DNA of 15,218 nucleotides from Actinomycetes bacterium (GCA_023427825.1 JAEZAI010000017.1:1-15218), one strand, 5' to 3'. Positions 7,550 through 15,183 are shown, numbered from the stretch's first letter. Notes: generated from the sequence alone by a model not told the origin. Translations and numbers: made by a program.

Positions 7550-9187
7550 GGCCGCGGGGATCGAGCGCGCGCCCTGCGGTGACGGCCAGGCGTCGAACTG
7601 CTCACGCAGCTCGTCGACGTACGCCGGGTCGATGGCGTAGAAGGCGACGTCCTTGCCGCCGACGACCTCGTTGTGCGGCCAGCTCCACGTGCCCACCAGC
7701 GTCCAGGACTCGGGGACCTCCTGGATCCCGTCCTGCCAGCCGGGGTAGATCATCGCCCAGGTGGCACCCTCGTCCCGGGCGATCCGGTCGATGGTGGCGG
7801 CGTCGTAGTCGCCGTCGAGCTTCGCCTCGATCACGGCTCGGTTGGCGAGCCCGACCGCGTCGGTGATCGTGCCGTCGCCGTACAGCGCGACGGCGCCGAT
7901 GTCGTTGAGGACCACGCGGCAGCCCGGGCAGTTGGCAGCCGCGAAGCGGGCCATCTGGATCTGCTGCTGGTGGATCTCACGGATGCCGGTGAGGCCGACG
8001 AGGTTGACCCGCACGCCGTCGAAGACCGCCAGGCCGATGAACACGACGAGCGCCGCCAGGACGGCCCGGCGCAGCCCGACGCCCAGCTGCAGTTCCTCCC
8101 GGTGGCGGAGGATCGACTCGCCCAGCAGGGCCGAGGCGCACAGGCAGAGGGCGATCATGTACGCCTCGTAGCGGTATAGCCAGCCGGTCTGCGAGAAGCA
8201 CACGTGCAGCGCCGTGATCGACAGGGCGACCAAACCCCAGCGGAGCGCACGTCGGTCGAGCAGCGGGCCCAGACGGTGGCCGAGCCACACCATCAGTCCG
8301 AGCACGACGACCACGGCCAGGAACCGCGGGCGGCGCCCGATCGCGATGCTGATGTAGTCGGGGTTGGGCAGGAAGCGGGCGATCCCGTCGTTGACCGCCA
8401 GGCTCTTGGCCGAGATCGACGCGGGCAGCGGCGGCCAGCCCTGCCCCAGGTCGATCGCCACGATCGCGATCAGGGGCAGGGCGGCGCCGACGCAGAGGCC
8501 GACGACCGACCGCCAGCGCCGGTGCATGGCGAGCAGCACGAACAGCGGTGGCGCCACGAAGATGATCTCGAGCCGGGTGGCGGCGAGCGCCAGGGCCACG
8601 AGTCCGATCACCCAGGGCCGGCTCGTGCGCTCCGCGTCGTCGCCGACCGTGTCGATGCAGAGGCTGACGAGCAGGATCGACAGGCCCACCTGCAGCGCGT
8701 GCTCCATGCCGGTGAGCGACACCAGCACCACCGGCACGATCACGACCATGCCGAACAGCAGCGCGATCCGCAGCGAGAGGCGCACCTCCCGGCGGCGGGC
8801 CCACGGGTCGATCAGCACGAGCGTGACGACGCTGGCGATCGTGGCCAGCACCAGCGGGATGCCGATCGCGGTGTCGAAGAGCCCCGTGAGCGGCGCCATG
8901 ATCGCCGGCCAGGACATGGACGAGGCCGCGGAAGCGAACTCGCCGGGGTTGATGCCGAGCGCGCCGGTGTCGAACAGGTTCTGGGCGAGGCGCAGGTGGA
9001 TGTAGGGGTCGTCGAGCGGGTACGAGAACTCGCCGTTCGTGCGGACGGCCCACGCCACCACGGCGCCGACCGCCGCCAGCAGCACCCCGGCCGCCGCTGC
9101 CCCGAGCCAGCGCGCGGGAGCCGTCTCCTGCGCCGCGGGCGCCTCGGACGCGCGCGGCGCCGGATCGTCTGGATGAGTGGTCGTCAC
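7547..9187 (-). CDS. Polytopic membrane protein, putative GT-C-type glycosyltransferase
   Basis: The 546-residue product has a short cytoplasmic head, about ten or more hydrophobic segments between residues 27 and 400, and a C-terminal extracytoplasmic domain of about 145 residues. The first outer loop carries YPLDDPYIHLRLAQNL with Asp59-Asp60, followed by GALGINPGEFASAASS and later SLTGMEH (Gly160-His163). This resembles GT-C enzymes that use polyprenyl-phosphate sugars, such as actinobacterial arabinofuranosyltransferases of AftB type, but DDPYI and SMSWP replace the more usual forms. The C-terminal domain has CPGC (Cys420, Cys423) before VVLNDIGAVALYGDG. GTG 9187 is the start: GGGGGA lies 7 nt upstream on the minus strand, and a good promoter precedes it. 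The sugar and acceptor are unknown. Confidence 0.8.
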   Translation of the reverse strand: MTTTHPDDPAPRASEAPAAQETAPARWLGAAAAGVLLAAVGAVVAWAVRTNGEFSYPLDDPYIHLRLAQNLFDTGALGINPGEFASAASSMSWPAIMAPLTGLFDTAIGIPLVLATIASVVTLVLIDPWARRREVRLSLRIALLFGMVVIVPVVLVSLTGMEHALQVGLSILLVSLCIDTVGDDAERTSRPWVIGLVALALAATRLEIIFVAPPLFVLLAMHRRWRSVVGLCVGAALPLIAIVAIDLGQGWPPLPASISAKSLAVNDGIARFLPNPDYISIAIGRRPRFLAVVVVLGLMVWLGHRLGPLLDRRALRWGLVALSITALHVCFSQTGWLYRYEAYMIALCLCASALLGESILRHREELQLGVGLRRAVLAALVVFIGLAVFDGVRVNLVGLTGIREIHQQQIQMARFAAANCPGCRVVLNDIGAVALYGDGTITDAVGLANRAVIEAKLDGDYDAATIDRIARDEGATWAMIYPGWQDGIQEVPESWTLVGTWSWPHNEVVGGKDVAFYAIDPAYVDELREQFDAWPSPQGARSIPAA

Positions 9188-9214
9188 CGTGCGTCCCCCA
9201 CAGGTCCTCGGGCG

Positions 9215-9243
9215 ATGGTAAGGGATCGGCGCGACAGGGTCAC
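9215..9243 (-). promoter_or_regulatory. Promoter of the GT-C-like gene
   Basis: On the minus strand GTGACC (9243-9238) and TACCAT (9220-9215) are separated by 17 nt, close to the housekeeping consensus TTGACN-N17-TANNNT. Transcription would start near 9208, leaving a leader of about 20 nt that holds the GGGGGA ribosome site (9199-9194) before GTG 9187. This is the best promoter I see in the window. Confidence 0.5.
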
Positions 9244-9265
9244 ATGCAGGCCCTCCAGCCTCTCC

Positions 9266-9310
9266 ACCGGTCCGAGATCGGTCGGGGGTCGGCCCCTAAC
9301 CGGTCCGGGA
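9266..9310 (+). repeat. Direct repeat ACCGGTCCGRGA, two copies 33 bp apart (candidate operator)
   Basis: ACCGGTCCGAGA (9266-9277) and ACCGGTCCGGGA (9299-9310) differ at one base. The 33-bp period is about three helical turns, so both copies would face the same side. The second copy covers the -35 position of the promoter of the downstream gene. Each copy contains the palindrome ACCGGT. A regulator binding site is inferred, possibly for the winged-helix protein encoded just downstream. Confidence 0.4.
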
Positions 9311-9328
9311 GGCGTCGGTGGGCTCCAG

Positions 9329-9334
9329 TAACCT
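9329..9334 (+). promoter_or_regulatory. -10 element of a probable leaderless promoter for the dapA operon
   Basis: TAACCT matches TANNNT and ends 7 nt before ATG 9342, so the mRNA would start at the initiation codon. No ribosome site precedes this ATG. This spacing matches the sites before 4037 and 5574. Confidence 0.5.
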
Positions 9335-9341
9335 GAGCCCG

Positions 9342-10031
9342 ATGTCGGACGACCTGGCGGCGACGCTGCTGCTCCAGCTGCGGTTGCGGGCGTTCGCCCC
9401 CAACGACGTGCTGGCGCAGGTGGCGGGCCTGCCCGAGGACGTGGTGGCCCCGGCGCTCGCGCACTTCGAGTCCCAGCGGTGGGTCCAGCGGCGCGACGGG
9501 CGCATCGTCGGCTGGACGTTGACCGCGGCGGGCCGGCAGCGGGGCCAGGAGCTGCTCGTGGCCGAGATGGAGCGCGCCGGTGCCCGGGATGCCGTCACCG
9601 ACGCCTATCTGGACTTCCTGCCGCTCAACGCAGAGCTGCTCTCGGTGTGCACCGACTGGCAGGTCGTGGTGGTGGACGGCGAGCACGTCCCCAACGACCA
9701 CGCCGATCCCGCACGGGACGCGGCGGTCCTGGCCCGCCTGGAGCAGCTGCACCCCCGTGCCGTCGCCGTGACCGCGACGCTGGCCGGGGCGCTCGACCGG
9801 TTCGGGTCCTACGGCCCCCGCCTGCAGGAGGCCCACGACCACATCGTCGCCGGGCGGACCGAGTGGCTGGCACGTGCCACCGGTGCGTCGTACCACGGCG
9901 TGTGGTTCGAGCTGCACGAGCACCTGCTCACCGTCCTCGGCCACGCACGGGAGCACGAACCCGTCCCGGCCTACACCCCCACCACGATCGGGTCCTCCGA
10001 CGGACCCACCACGAACGGAGACACCCCATGA
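9342..10031 (+). CDS. Unnamed protein with winged-helix-like N-terminus, translationally coupled to dapA
   Basis: The 229-residue product opens with a region (about 1-75) that reads like a winged helix: LRAFAPNDVLAQVAGLPEDV, then ALAHFESQRWVQRRDGRIVG and WTLTAAGRQRG. The rest is a second domain with invariant-looking blocks: DFLPLNAELLSVCTDWQV, PNDHADP, RFGSYGPRLQEA and SYHGVWFELHEHLL. I recall similar unnamed proteins in actinobacteria but know no function. It has no membrane segment, so it is probably cytoplasmic. ATG 9342 is chosen because of the leaderless promoter; GTG 9318 is in frame but lies across the -10 element. Its stop overlaps the dapA start as ATGA (10028-10031), so the two are translated together. 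It could be a regulator of the operon or of lysine/cell-wall supply; this is inference. Confidence 0.8.
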   Translation: MSDDLAATLLLQLRLRAFAPNDVLAQVAGLPEDVVAPALAHFESQRWVQRRDGRIVGWTLTAAGRQRGQELLVAEMERAGARDAVTDAYLDFLPLNAELLSVCTDWQVVVVDGEHVPNDHADPARDAAVLARLEQLHPRAVAVTATLAGALDRFGSYGPRLQEAHDHIVAGRTEWLARATGASYHGVWFELHEHLLTVLGHAREHEPVPAYTPTTIGSSDGPTTNGDTP

Positions 10032-10909
10032 CCGCGACCTTCGGACGGGTCATCACCGCCATGGTCACCCCCTTCGACGAGCGGGGCGAGCTCGATCTCG
10101 ACGCCGCGGTCGAGCTGGCCAGCTGGCTGGTCGAGAACGGCTCGGACGGCCTCGTGCTGTGCGGCACGACCGGCGAGAGCCCCACGCTCACCGAGTCCGA
10201 GGAGCTGGTGCTGTTCCGAACGGTCCGCGGCGCGGTGTCCGTGCCGGTGATCGCAGGCGCCGGCTCCAACTCCACCGCCTCGGCGGTCGAGCAGACCAAG
10301 CGGGCGAGCGAGCTCGGCGTCGACGCCATCCTGTCGGTCACGCCGTACTACAACCGGCCGTCCCAGGCAGGGCTCGAGGCGCACTTCCGCGCCGTCGCGG
10401 CCGCCACGCACCTGCCGGTGATCCTCTACGACGTGCCGGTCCGCACCGGCCGGGGGATCGACACCGCCACGACCCTCCGACTCGCACGCGAGGTGCCGAA
10501 CATCGTCGGCATGAAGGACGCCGCCGGCGACCCGTCGGCCACGGCGCGGCTGGTGGCCGGAGCACCGAGCGGCTTCGAGGTGTACTGCGGCGACGACTCC
10601 CTGACGCTGCCCATGTTCGCCGTCGGGGCGGTCGGCGTGATCTCCGTGGCATCGCACTGGGTGGGTCGCCAGATGGGCGAGATGATCGACGCCTTCGAGA
10701 AGGGCGACGTGACCGCCGCCCGTCGGATCAACGCCGGCCTGCTCGAGTCCTACGACTTCGAGAGCAGCCCCGAGGCCGTGAACCCCGTCCCCACCAAGAC
10801 GATGCTGAAGGTCCTGGGCCTCAAGGTCGGCGAGTGCCGTCCGCCGATGGGCCCAGCGCCCGACGGTCTGGCCGACCACGCACGGCGCGTGCTCGAGGGC
10901 CTGGCCTGA
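10028..10909 (+). CDS. dapA: 4-hydroxy-tetrahydrodipicolinate synthase
   Basis: DapA condenses pyruvate with aspartate semialdehyde, the first committed step to diaminopimelate and lysine, as a cytoplasmic TIM barrel. The 293-residue length is standard. Visible are the GTTGES loop (46-51) with the Thr47-Thr48 pair, the proton-relay tyrosines in TPYYNRPSQ (107-108) and LYDVPVRTG (Tyr134, Arg139), and the Schiff-base Lys163 in IVGMKDAAGD. The start ATG 10028 has GGAG (10017-10020) 7 nt upstream and overlaps the previous stop (ATGA). The stop overlaps the RNase J start (TGATG), so three genes form one tight operon. dapB, the next enzyme in the pathway, lies about 9.5 kb upstream. Confidence 0.97.
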   Translation: MTATFGRVITAMVTPFDERGELDLDAAVELASWLVENGSDGLVLCGTTGESPTLTESEELVLFRTVRGAVSVPVIAGAGSNSTASAVEQTKRASELGVDAILSVTPYYNRPSQAGLEAHFRAVAAATHLPVILYDVPVRTGRGIDTATTLRLAREVPNIVGMKDAAGDPSATARLVAGAPSGFEVYCGDDSLTLPMFAVGAVGVISVASHWVGRQMGEMIDAFEKGDVTAARRINAGLLESYDFESSPEAVNPVPTKTMLKVLGLKVGECRPPMGPAPDGLADHARRVLEGLA

Positions 10910-12567
10910 TGGCGGCGCCGGTCAACATCACCTTCCTCGGCGGCCTCGGCGAGATCGGGCGCAACTGCGCCGCCCTCGAGCTGGAGGGACAGATCCTCCT
11001 CATCGACTGCGGCCTCATGTTCCCCGACAGCGACATGCTCGGCGTCGACCTGGTCCTGCCCGACTTCACCTGGCTGCTCGAGCGCTCGGACGACATCGTC
11101 GGCTGCATCGCCACGCACGGCCACGAGGACCACGTCGGCGGCCTCTCGTACCTGCTCCGAGAGGCGAGCTTCCCGATCTTCGGGACCGAGCTCACGCTGG
11201 GCCTGGCCCGGAGCCGCATCGAGGAGTCGGGCCTCCTGGGTCGCACCGACCTCTGCGTGGCCGCCGACGGCGACGTGTGGGAGATCGGCCCGTTCGAGGT
11301 CGAGTTCATCCCCACCACGCACTCGGTGCCGCAGGCGGTCGCCACCGCCTTCCACACGCCGCAGGGCACGATCGTCCACAGCGGCGACTTCAAGATCGAC
11401 CTCACGCCGGTCGACGGCCGCCTCACCAACCTGTCCCGACTCGGTGCCCTGGCCGACGGGGAGGGCATCCGGCTGCTGCTGGCCGACTCGACCAATGCGG
11501 ACCAGCGTGGCTTCTCCCGGTCCGAGACGGAGGTCGGCCGTGTCCTGCACCAGCTCATGTACGAGCAGCGGGGCCGGCGCCTGATCGTGGCCTGCTTCGC
11601 CAGCCACATCCACCGCATCCAGCAGCTCGCCGACGCGGCGGTCGACTCGGGCCGCGTGATCGCCCCGCTCGGTCGGTCCATGCGGCGCAACATCTCGATG
11701 GCGCGCGAGATGGGCCTGCTGCGCATCCCCGACTCGTCGCTGATCGACATCGAGGACGTGGAGCGCCACGAGCCCGGCAAGGTCCTCGTGCTGTGCACGG
11801 GATCGCAGGGCGAACCCATGTCGGCGCTGACGCTGCTGGCCGGCCAGGAGAACCGCTGGCTCAAGCTCCACCCCGACGACACCGTGATCCTGTCGAGCCA
11901 CCCCATCCCGGGCAACGAGCACGCGGTCACCAAGGTGATCGACAACCTGTTCCGCCAGGGCGTGGAGGTGATCCACTCCGGCGTGTCCGACGTGCACGCC
12001 ACCGGGCACGCCAAGGCCGAGGAGCTCAAGCTCTACCAGTCGATCCTCAAGCCCGACTGGTTCGTCCCGGTCCACGGCGAGTACCACCACCTGGTGGCCC
12101 ACGCCCGGCTCGCCGAGGTCATGGGCACGCCGCACGACCGCATCATCGTGGCCGAGGACGGCGATCGGCTCGTGCTCGACGACGACGGGCTGCGCGAGGT
12201 GGGCCGGGTGCCGGCGGAGTACGTGTACGTGCACGGCACCGTCGGCGACGTCGGCACGGGCGTGCTGTCGGACCGGCGGATCCTGGCCGACGAGGGCGTC
12301 GTGTCGGCGATCGTCTGCGTGGACCGCCAGCGGCGCACGATCGTCGCCGGCCCGCAGATCACCACGCGGGGCTGGGTGTACGAGGCCGAGGCCGGGGATC
12401 TGCTGGCCGAGCTGGCGGAGCGGGTCCGCACCGCCGTCGAGGGCGGACTGGCGGAGGGCGCCGAGCTGAGCCGCCTCGAGAAGCTGGTGCGCAAGGCGGC
12501 CGGCAGCTTCGTGTCGGACCGCACCCGGCGCCGGCCGATGATCGTCCCGGTGGTGCTCGAAGCCTGA
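10909..12567 (+). CDS. rnj: Ribonuclease J (metallo-beta-lactamase/beta-CASP)
   Basis: RNase J is a 5'-3' exoribonuclease and endonuclease for mRNA decay and rRNA maturation. The 552-residue product has the expected order: metallo-beta-lactamase core with THGHEDHVGG (His70, His72, Asp74, His75), HSGDFKID (Asp160), DSTNADQRGFSRSE, the beta-CASP insert with ASHIHRIQQ and GRSMRRN, VLCTGSQGEPMSAL, SSHPIPGNE, then HATGHAKAEE and VPVHGEYHHL, and a C-terminal domain. The start is ATG 10909, sharing its A with the dapA stop; GAGGG (10895-10899) is the ribosome site. The open frame extends far upstream but only as an out-of-frame shadow of dapA. dapA-rnj adjacency is common in actinobacteria. A repeat-rich leader region follows the stop. 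Confidence 0.96.
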   Translation: MAAPVNITFLGGLGEIGRNCAALELEGQILLIDCGLMFPDSDMLGVDLVLPDFTWLLERSDDIVGCIATHGHEDHVGGLSYLLREASFPIFGTELTLGLARSRIEESGLLGRTDLCVAADGDVWEIGPFEVEFIPTTHSVPQAVATAFHTPQGTIVHSGDFKIDLTPVDGRLTNLSRLGALADGEGIRLLLADSTNADQRGFSRSETEVGRVLHQLMYEQRGRRLIVACFASHIHRIQQLADAAVDSGRVIAPLGRSMRRNISMAREMGLLRIPDSSLIDIEDVERHEPGKVLVLCTGSQGEPMSALTLLAGQENRWLKLHPDDTVILSSHPIPGNEHAVTKVIDNLFRQGVEVIHSGVSDVHATGHAKAEELKLYQSILKPDWFVPVHGEYHHLVAHARLAEVMGTPHDRIIVAEDGDRLVLDDDGLREVGRVPAEYVYVHGTVGDVGTGVLSDRRILADEGVVSAIVCVDRQRRTIVAGPQITTRGWVYEAEAGDLLAELAERVRTAVEGGLAEGAELSRLEKLVRKAAGSFVSDRTRRRPMIVPVVLEA

Positions 12568-12619
12568 CGCGCCGCGGTGGAGCGGCCGAGAGCGGGTCGG
12601 ACAGCGCCTGACCACCGCC

Positions 12620-12676
12620 CGAGCGGCAGGGAGCGGGGAGGGCGCGCCCGAGCGGTAGGGAGCGGGGAGGCCCGCC
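12620..12676 (+). repeat. Two diverged copies of the repeat family first seen at 7431-7501
   Basis: Units of about 29 and 28 nt (12620-12648, 12649-12676) share the core GAGCGGYRGGGAGCGGGGAG with the array at 7431-7501 but differ by a few substitutions and one or two added bases near the end. CGCCCGA (12645-12651) can pair with TCGGGCG (12679-12685) just beyond the array, enclosing the second unit. As at the first site, the array lies just after a gene end on the same strand (53 bp after the RNase J stop). Confidence 0.75.
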
Positions 12677-12698
12677 GTTCGGGCGACAGAAGTCACGT

Positions 12699-12714
12699 CC
12701 CCCGGAGGTGGGGG
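12699..12714. terminator. Hairpin in the RNase J to MmpL gap
   Basis: CCCCC (12699-12703) and GGGGG (12710-12714) flank the loop GGAGGT. It follows the repeat array and could end the dapA-rnj transcript. No T-tract is present. The rest of the 264-bp gap holds further small hairpins, CCCC-GGT-GGGG (12759-12769) and CGTGCG-TGT-CGCACG (12777-12791), and no ORF or riboswitch that I recognise. Confidence 0.35.
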
Positions 12715-12831
12715 CCGGCCGAGAACCGGACCAGACTCGGAAGGTTCGGGCAGGGGCACCCCGGTGGGGCCGCGTCCGTGCGTGTCGCACGCCGCGGATC
12801 GGCGCGCGTCGGACCTGAAGGGATTGCCGCG

Positions 12832-15183
12832 GTGTTCGGACGACTCGGTGGATGGTGCTGTCGGCGGCGGGGCGTGGTCCTCGTCATCTGGCTGCTCGTG
12901 TTCGTGCTCGGCGGTGTGCTCAGCGGGGTGCTCGGCAGCTCGTTCAAGTCGGAGTTCAACCTGCCCGACGTCGAGTCCAAGCACGGCATGGACCTGCTGG
13001 AGGACCACTTCGCGGGCCAGGGTGCCGGCACGTCGGGCACGATCGTCTTCGAGTCCGACAGCGGCTTCGACGACGCCACCAGGGTCGAGCTGAGCGACTT
13101 CCTGGACCGGGTGGCCGAGGTGCGGGACACCACGGTGCAGAGCCCGTTCGTCCCCGGCGGCGAACGCCAGATCTCGGTGCTGGGCGACGCGAAGGACCGG
13201 ATCGCCTTCGCGTCGATCGAGGTCCCGGGTGAGCTCGACCAGGAGACGGCACAGGAGTACGCCGAGGAGGTCCAGGCGCTGGAGCCCACCATCGACGGCG
13301 TCCGCGTCGAGTACGGCGGCCAGATGTTCTCCGAGTTCGATCCGCCCGAGTCGGAGCTGCTCGGCCTGGCCTTCGCGATCGTGATCCTGATCGTGGCCTT
13401 CGGCTCGGTGCTGGCCATGGGCCTGCCGATCGGCGTCGCCCTCGGCGGCATCGGCGTCGGCTCGATCCTGCTGGCGATCATGTCCAACTTCGTCACGATG
13501 CCCGACTTCGCCACCACGCTCGGCGTGATGATCGGCCTCGGCGTGGGCATCGACTACGCGCTGTTCATCGTCACCCGCTACCGCGAGCAGCTCCACCTGG
13601 GCCACACGGTCGAGGAGTCGGTCGCGATCGCCATCGACACGTCGGGCCGAGCCGTCACGTTCGCCGGCCTGACCGTCGTGATCTCGCTGCTCGGCATGCT
13701 GCTCATGGGCGTGAGCTTCGTGCAGGGTCTGGGCATCGGCGCGGCCACGGTCGTCGCGGTGACGATGGTGGCCTCGCTCACCCTGCTGCCGGCGCTGCTC
13801 GGGTTCGCGGGGGACCGGGTGGACCGGACCCGTTGGCGCGGCCTGATCACGGCGGGACTGGTCGCGCTCGCGCTGCTGGGCCTGGGCCTGAAGCTCACCC
13901 CGCTGGCGCTCGGCGCGCTCGCGTTCGGCGTCGTCGTGTTCGTGGTCGGGTTCTTCTGGAGCCCGCTCAAGCGCGAGGTGCCCCGCCGCGAGCCCAAGCC
14001 GCTCCGCCAGACCACGTCGTACCGCTGGAGCCGGCTCGTGCAGCGGCATCCGTGGGCCATGGCGCTCGGCGCGACGGCGCTGCTCGTCGTGCTGATGATC
14101 CCCACGTTCGCCATGCGGCTGGGCTTCCCCGACGAGGGCAACGATCCAGTGGGCACCACCACGCGCGCGGCCTACGACCTGCTGGCCGAGGGCTTCGGCC
14201 CTGGCTACAACGGCCCGCTCATGCTCGTGGCCACGCTGCCCGAGGGCACGACGCCCGAGACGCTGCAGGCCATCACCACCGCCGTGCAGGAGACACCGGG
14301 CGTCGCGTTCGCCACGCCTGCGGTCCCGAACGACGAGCAGGACCCGACCGCAGCGCTCTGGAGGGTGATCCCCACGACCGCACCGCAGGACGAGGCCACG
14401 ACCGAACTGGTCCACCATCTGCGGGACGAGGTCCTGCCCGGGGCAGAGCGGGGCTCGGGCGTCGAGGTCCTGGTGACCGGCTTCGTGGCGATCACGGTGG
14501 ACTTCACGACGTTCGTGTCGGAGCGGCTGGTCCTGTTCTTCGGCGCGGTGCTCACGCTGTCGTTCGTCCTGCTGATGATCGTGTTCCGGTCGCTCCTGGT
14601 CCCGGTCAAGGCCGTGGTGATGAACCTGCTGTCGATCGGGGCGGCCTACGGCGTGCTGGTGGCGGTGTTCCAGTGGGGCTGGGCAAAGGACCTGTTCGGC
14701 GTCGAACCGGCGCCGATCGAGCCGTTCCTGCCGATGATGCTGTTCGCCATCGTCTTCGGCCTGTCGATGGACTACGAGGTCTTCCTGCTGTCCCGCATCC
14801 GCGAGGAGTGGGTCCGCACGGGCGACGCCCACACCTCGGTCGCGGACGGCCTGGCCGCCACCGCACGGGTGATCACCGCGGCGGCGGCGATCATGGTGTT
14901 CGTCTTCGGCAGCTTCCTGGGCGAGTCGGTCCGGACGATCAAGCTGTTCGGGTTCGGACTGGCGCTCGCCGTGCTGCTCGACGCCACGATCGTCCGCATG
15001 CTGCTCGTGCCGGCGACCATGGAGCTCCTCGGCGACCGCAACTGGTGGCTGCCCAGGTGGCTCGACCGGATCCTGCCGCACGTCAACGTCGAGGGAACGC
15101 TGGAGCACTCCAACCCGGGCGAGTCCGACGACGCACCGGACGACACGCCCGACGAGGACCGGGAGCTCGAGCCGGTCGGCTGA
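12832..15183 (+). CDS. MmpL/RND family membrane transporter
   Basis: The 783-residue product is an RND-superfamily exporter of MmpL type, which moves lipids or hydrophobic compounds across the membrane using the proton gradient. It shows two homologous halves: a first helix (about 13-33), an extracytoplasmic domain (34-172), helices 2-6 (about 176-325), helix 7 (about 407-427), a second outer domain (about 430-565) and helices 8-12. Each half has the family Asp-Tyr pair in its fourth helix: GIDYALFIVTRYRE (Asp241-Tyr242) and SMDYEVFLLSRIREEW (Asp647-Tyr648). An extra hydrophobic pair at about 337-376 lies between helices 6 and 7. The tail after about 755 is acidic. GTG 12832 is supported by AAGGGA (12818-12823) 8 nt upstream and by the usual FGRLGGWCCRRR opening. 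The substrate is unknown. Confidence 0.92.
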   Translation: MFGRLGGWCCRRRGVVLVIWLLVFVLGGVLSGVLGSSFKSEFNLPDVESKHGMDLLEDHFAGQGAGTSGTIVFESDSGFDDATRVELSDFLDRVAEVRDTTVQSPFVPGGERQISVLGDAKDRIAFASIEVPGELDQETAQEYAEEVQALEPTIDGVRVEYGGQMFSEFDPPESELLGLAFAIVILIVAFGSVLAMGLPIGVALGGIGVGSILLAIMSNFVTMPDFATTLGVMIGLGVGIDYALFIVTRYREQLHLGHTVEESVAIAIDTSGRAVTFAGLTVVISLLGMLLMGVSFVQGLGIGAATVVAVTMVASLTLLPALLGFAGDRVDRTRWRGLITAGLVALALLGLGLKLTPLALGALAFGVVVFVVGFFWSPLKREVPRREPKPLRQTTSYRWSRLVQRHPWAMALGATALLVVLMIPTFAMRLGFPDEGNDPVGTTTRAAYDLLAEGFGPGYNGPLMLVATLPEGTTPETLQAITTAVQETPGVAFATPAVPNDEQDPTAALWRVIPTTAPQDEATTELVHHLRDEVLPGAERGSGVEVLVTGFVAITVDFTTFVSERLVLFFGAVLTLSFVLLMIVFRSLLVPVKAVVMNLLSIGAAYGVLVAVFQWGWAKDLFGVEPAPIEPFLPMMLFAIVFGLSMDYEVFLLSRIREEWVRTGDAHTSVADGLAATARVITAAAAIMVFVFGSFLGESVRTIKLFGFGLALAVLLDATIVRMLLVPATMELLGDRNWWLPRWLDRILPHVNVEGTLEHSNPGESDDAPDDTPDEDRELEPVG

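Noticed and set aside
9874..10908. N-terminal extension of about 345 codons in the RNase J frame
   Set aside because: It is an Arg/Gly/Pro-rich shadow of dapA in another frame. The RNase J family start MAAPVNITFLGGLGEIG lies at ATG 10909 with a ribosome site.
12577..12831. N-terminal extension of 85 codons in the MmpL frame
   Set aside because: It runs through the repeat array and hairpins and has no hydrophobic or conserved content. GTG 12832 has a ribosome site and gives the standard family opening.
12715..12831. A known riboswitch class in the MmpL leader
   Set aside because: I could not match any conserved core of the common classes (SAM, cobalamin, TPP, glycine, ydaO). Only generic GC-rich hairpins are visible.
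10750..15108. A 1452-codon open frame on the minus strand, antisense to dapA, RNase J and MmpL
   Set aside because: Very high GC at third positions removes stops from one antisense frame. Its product is a His/Arg/Asp/Gln-rich low-complexity string with no domain pattern, while the plus strand encodes three clear families.
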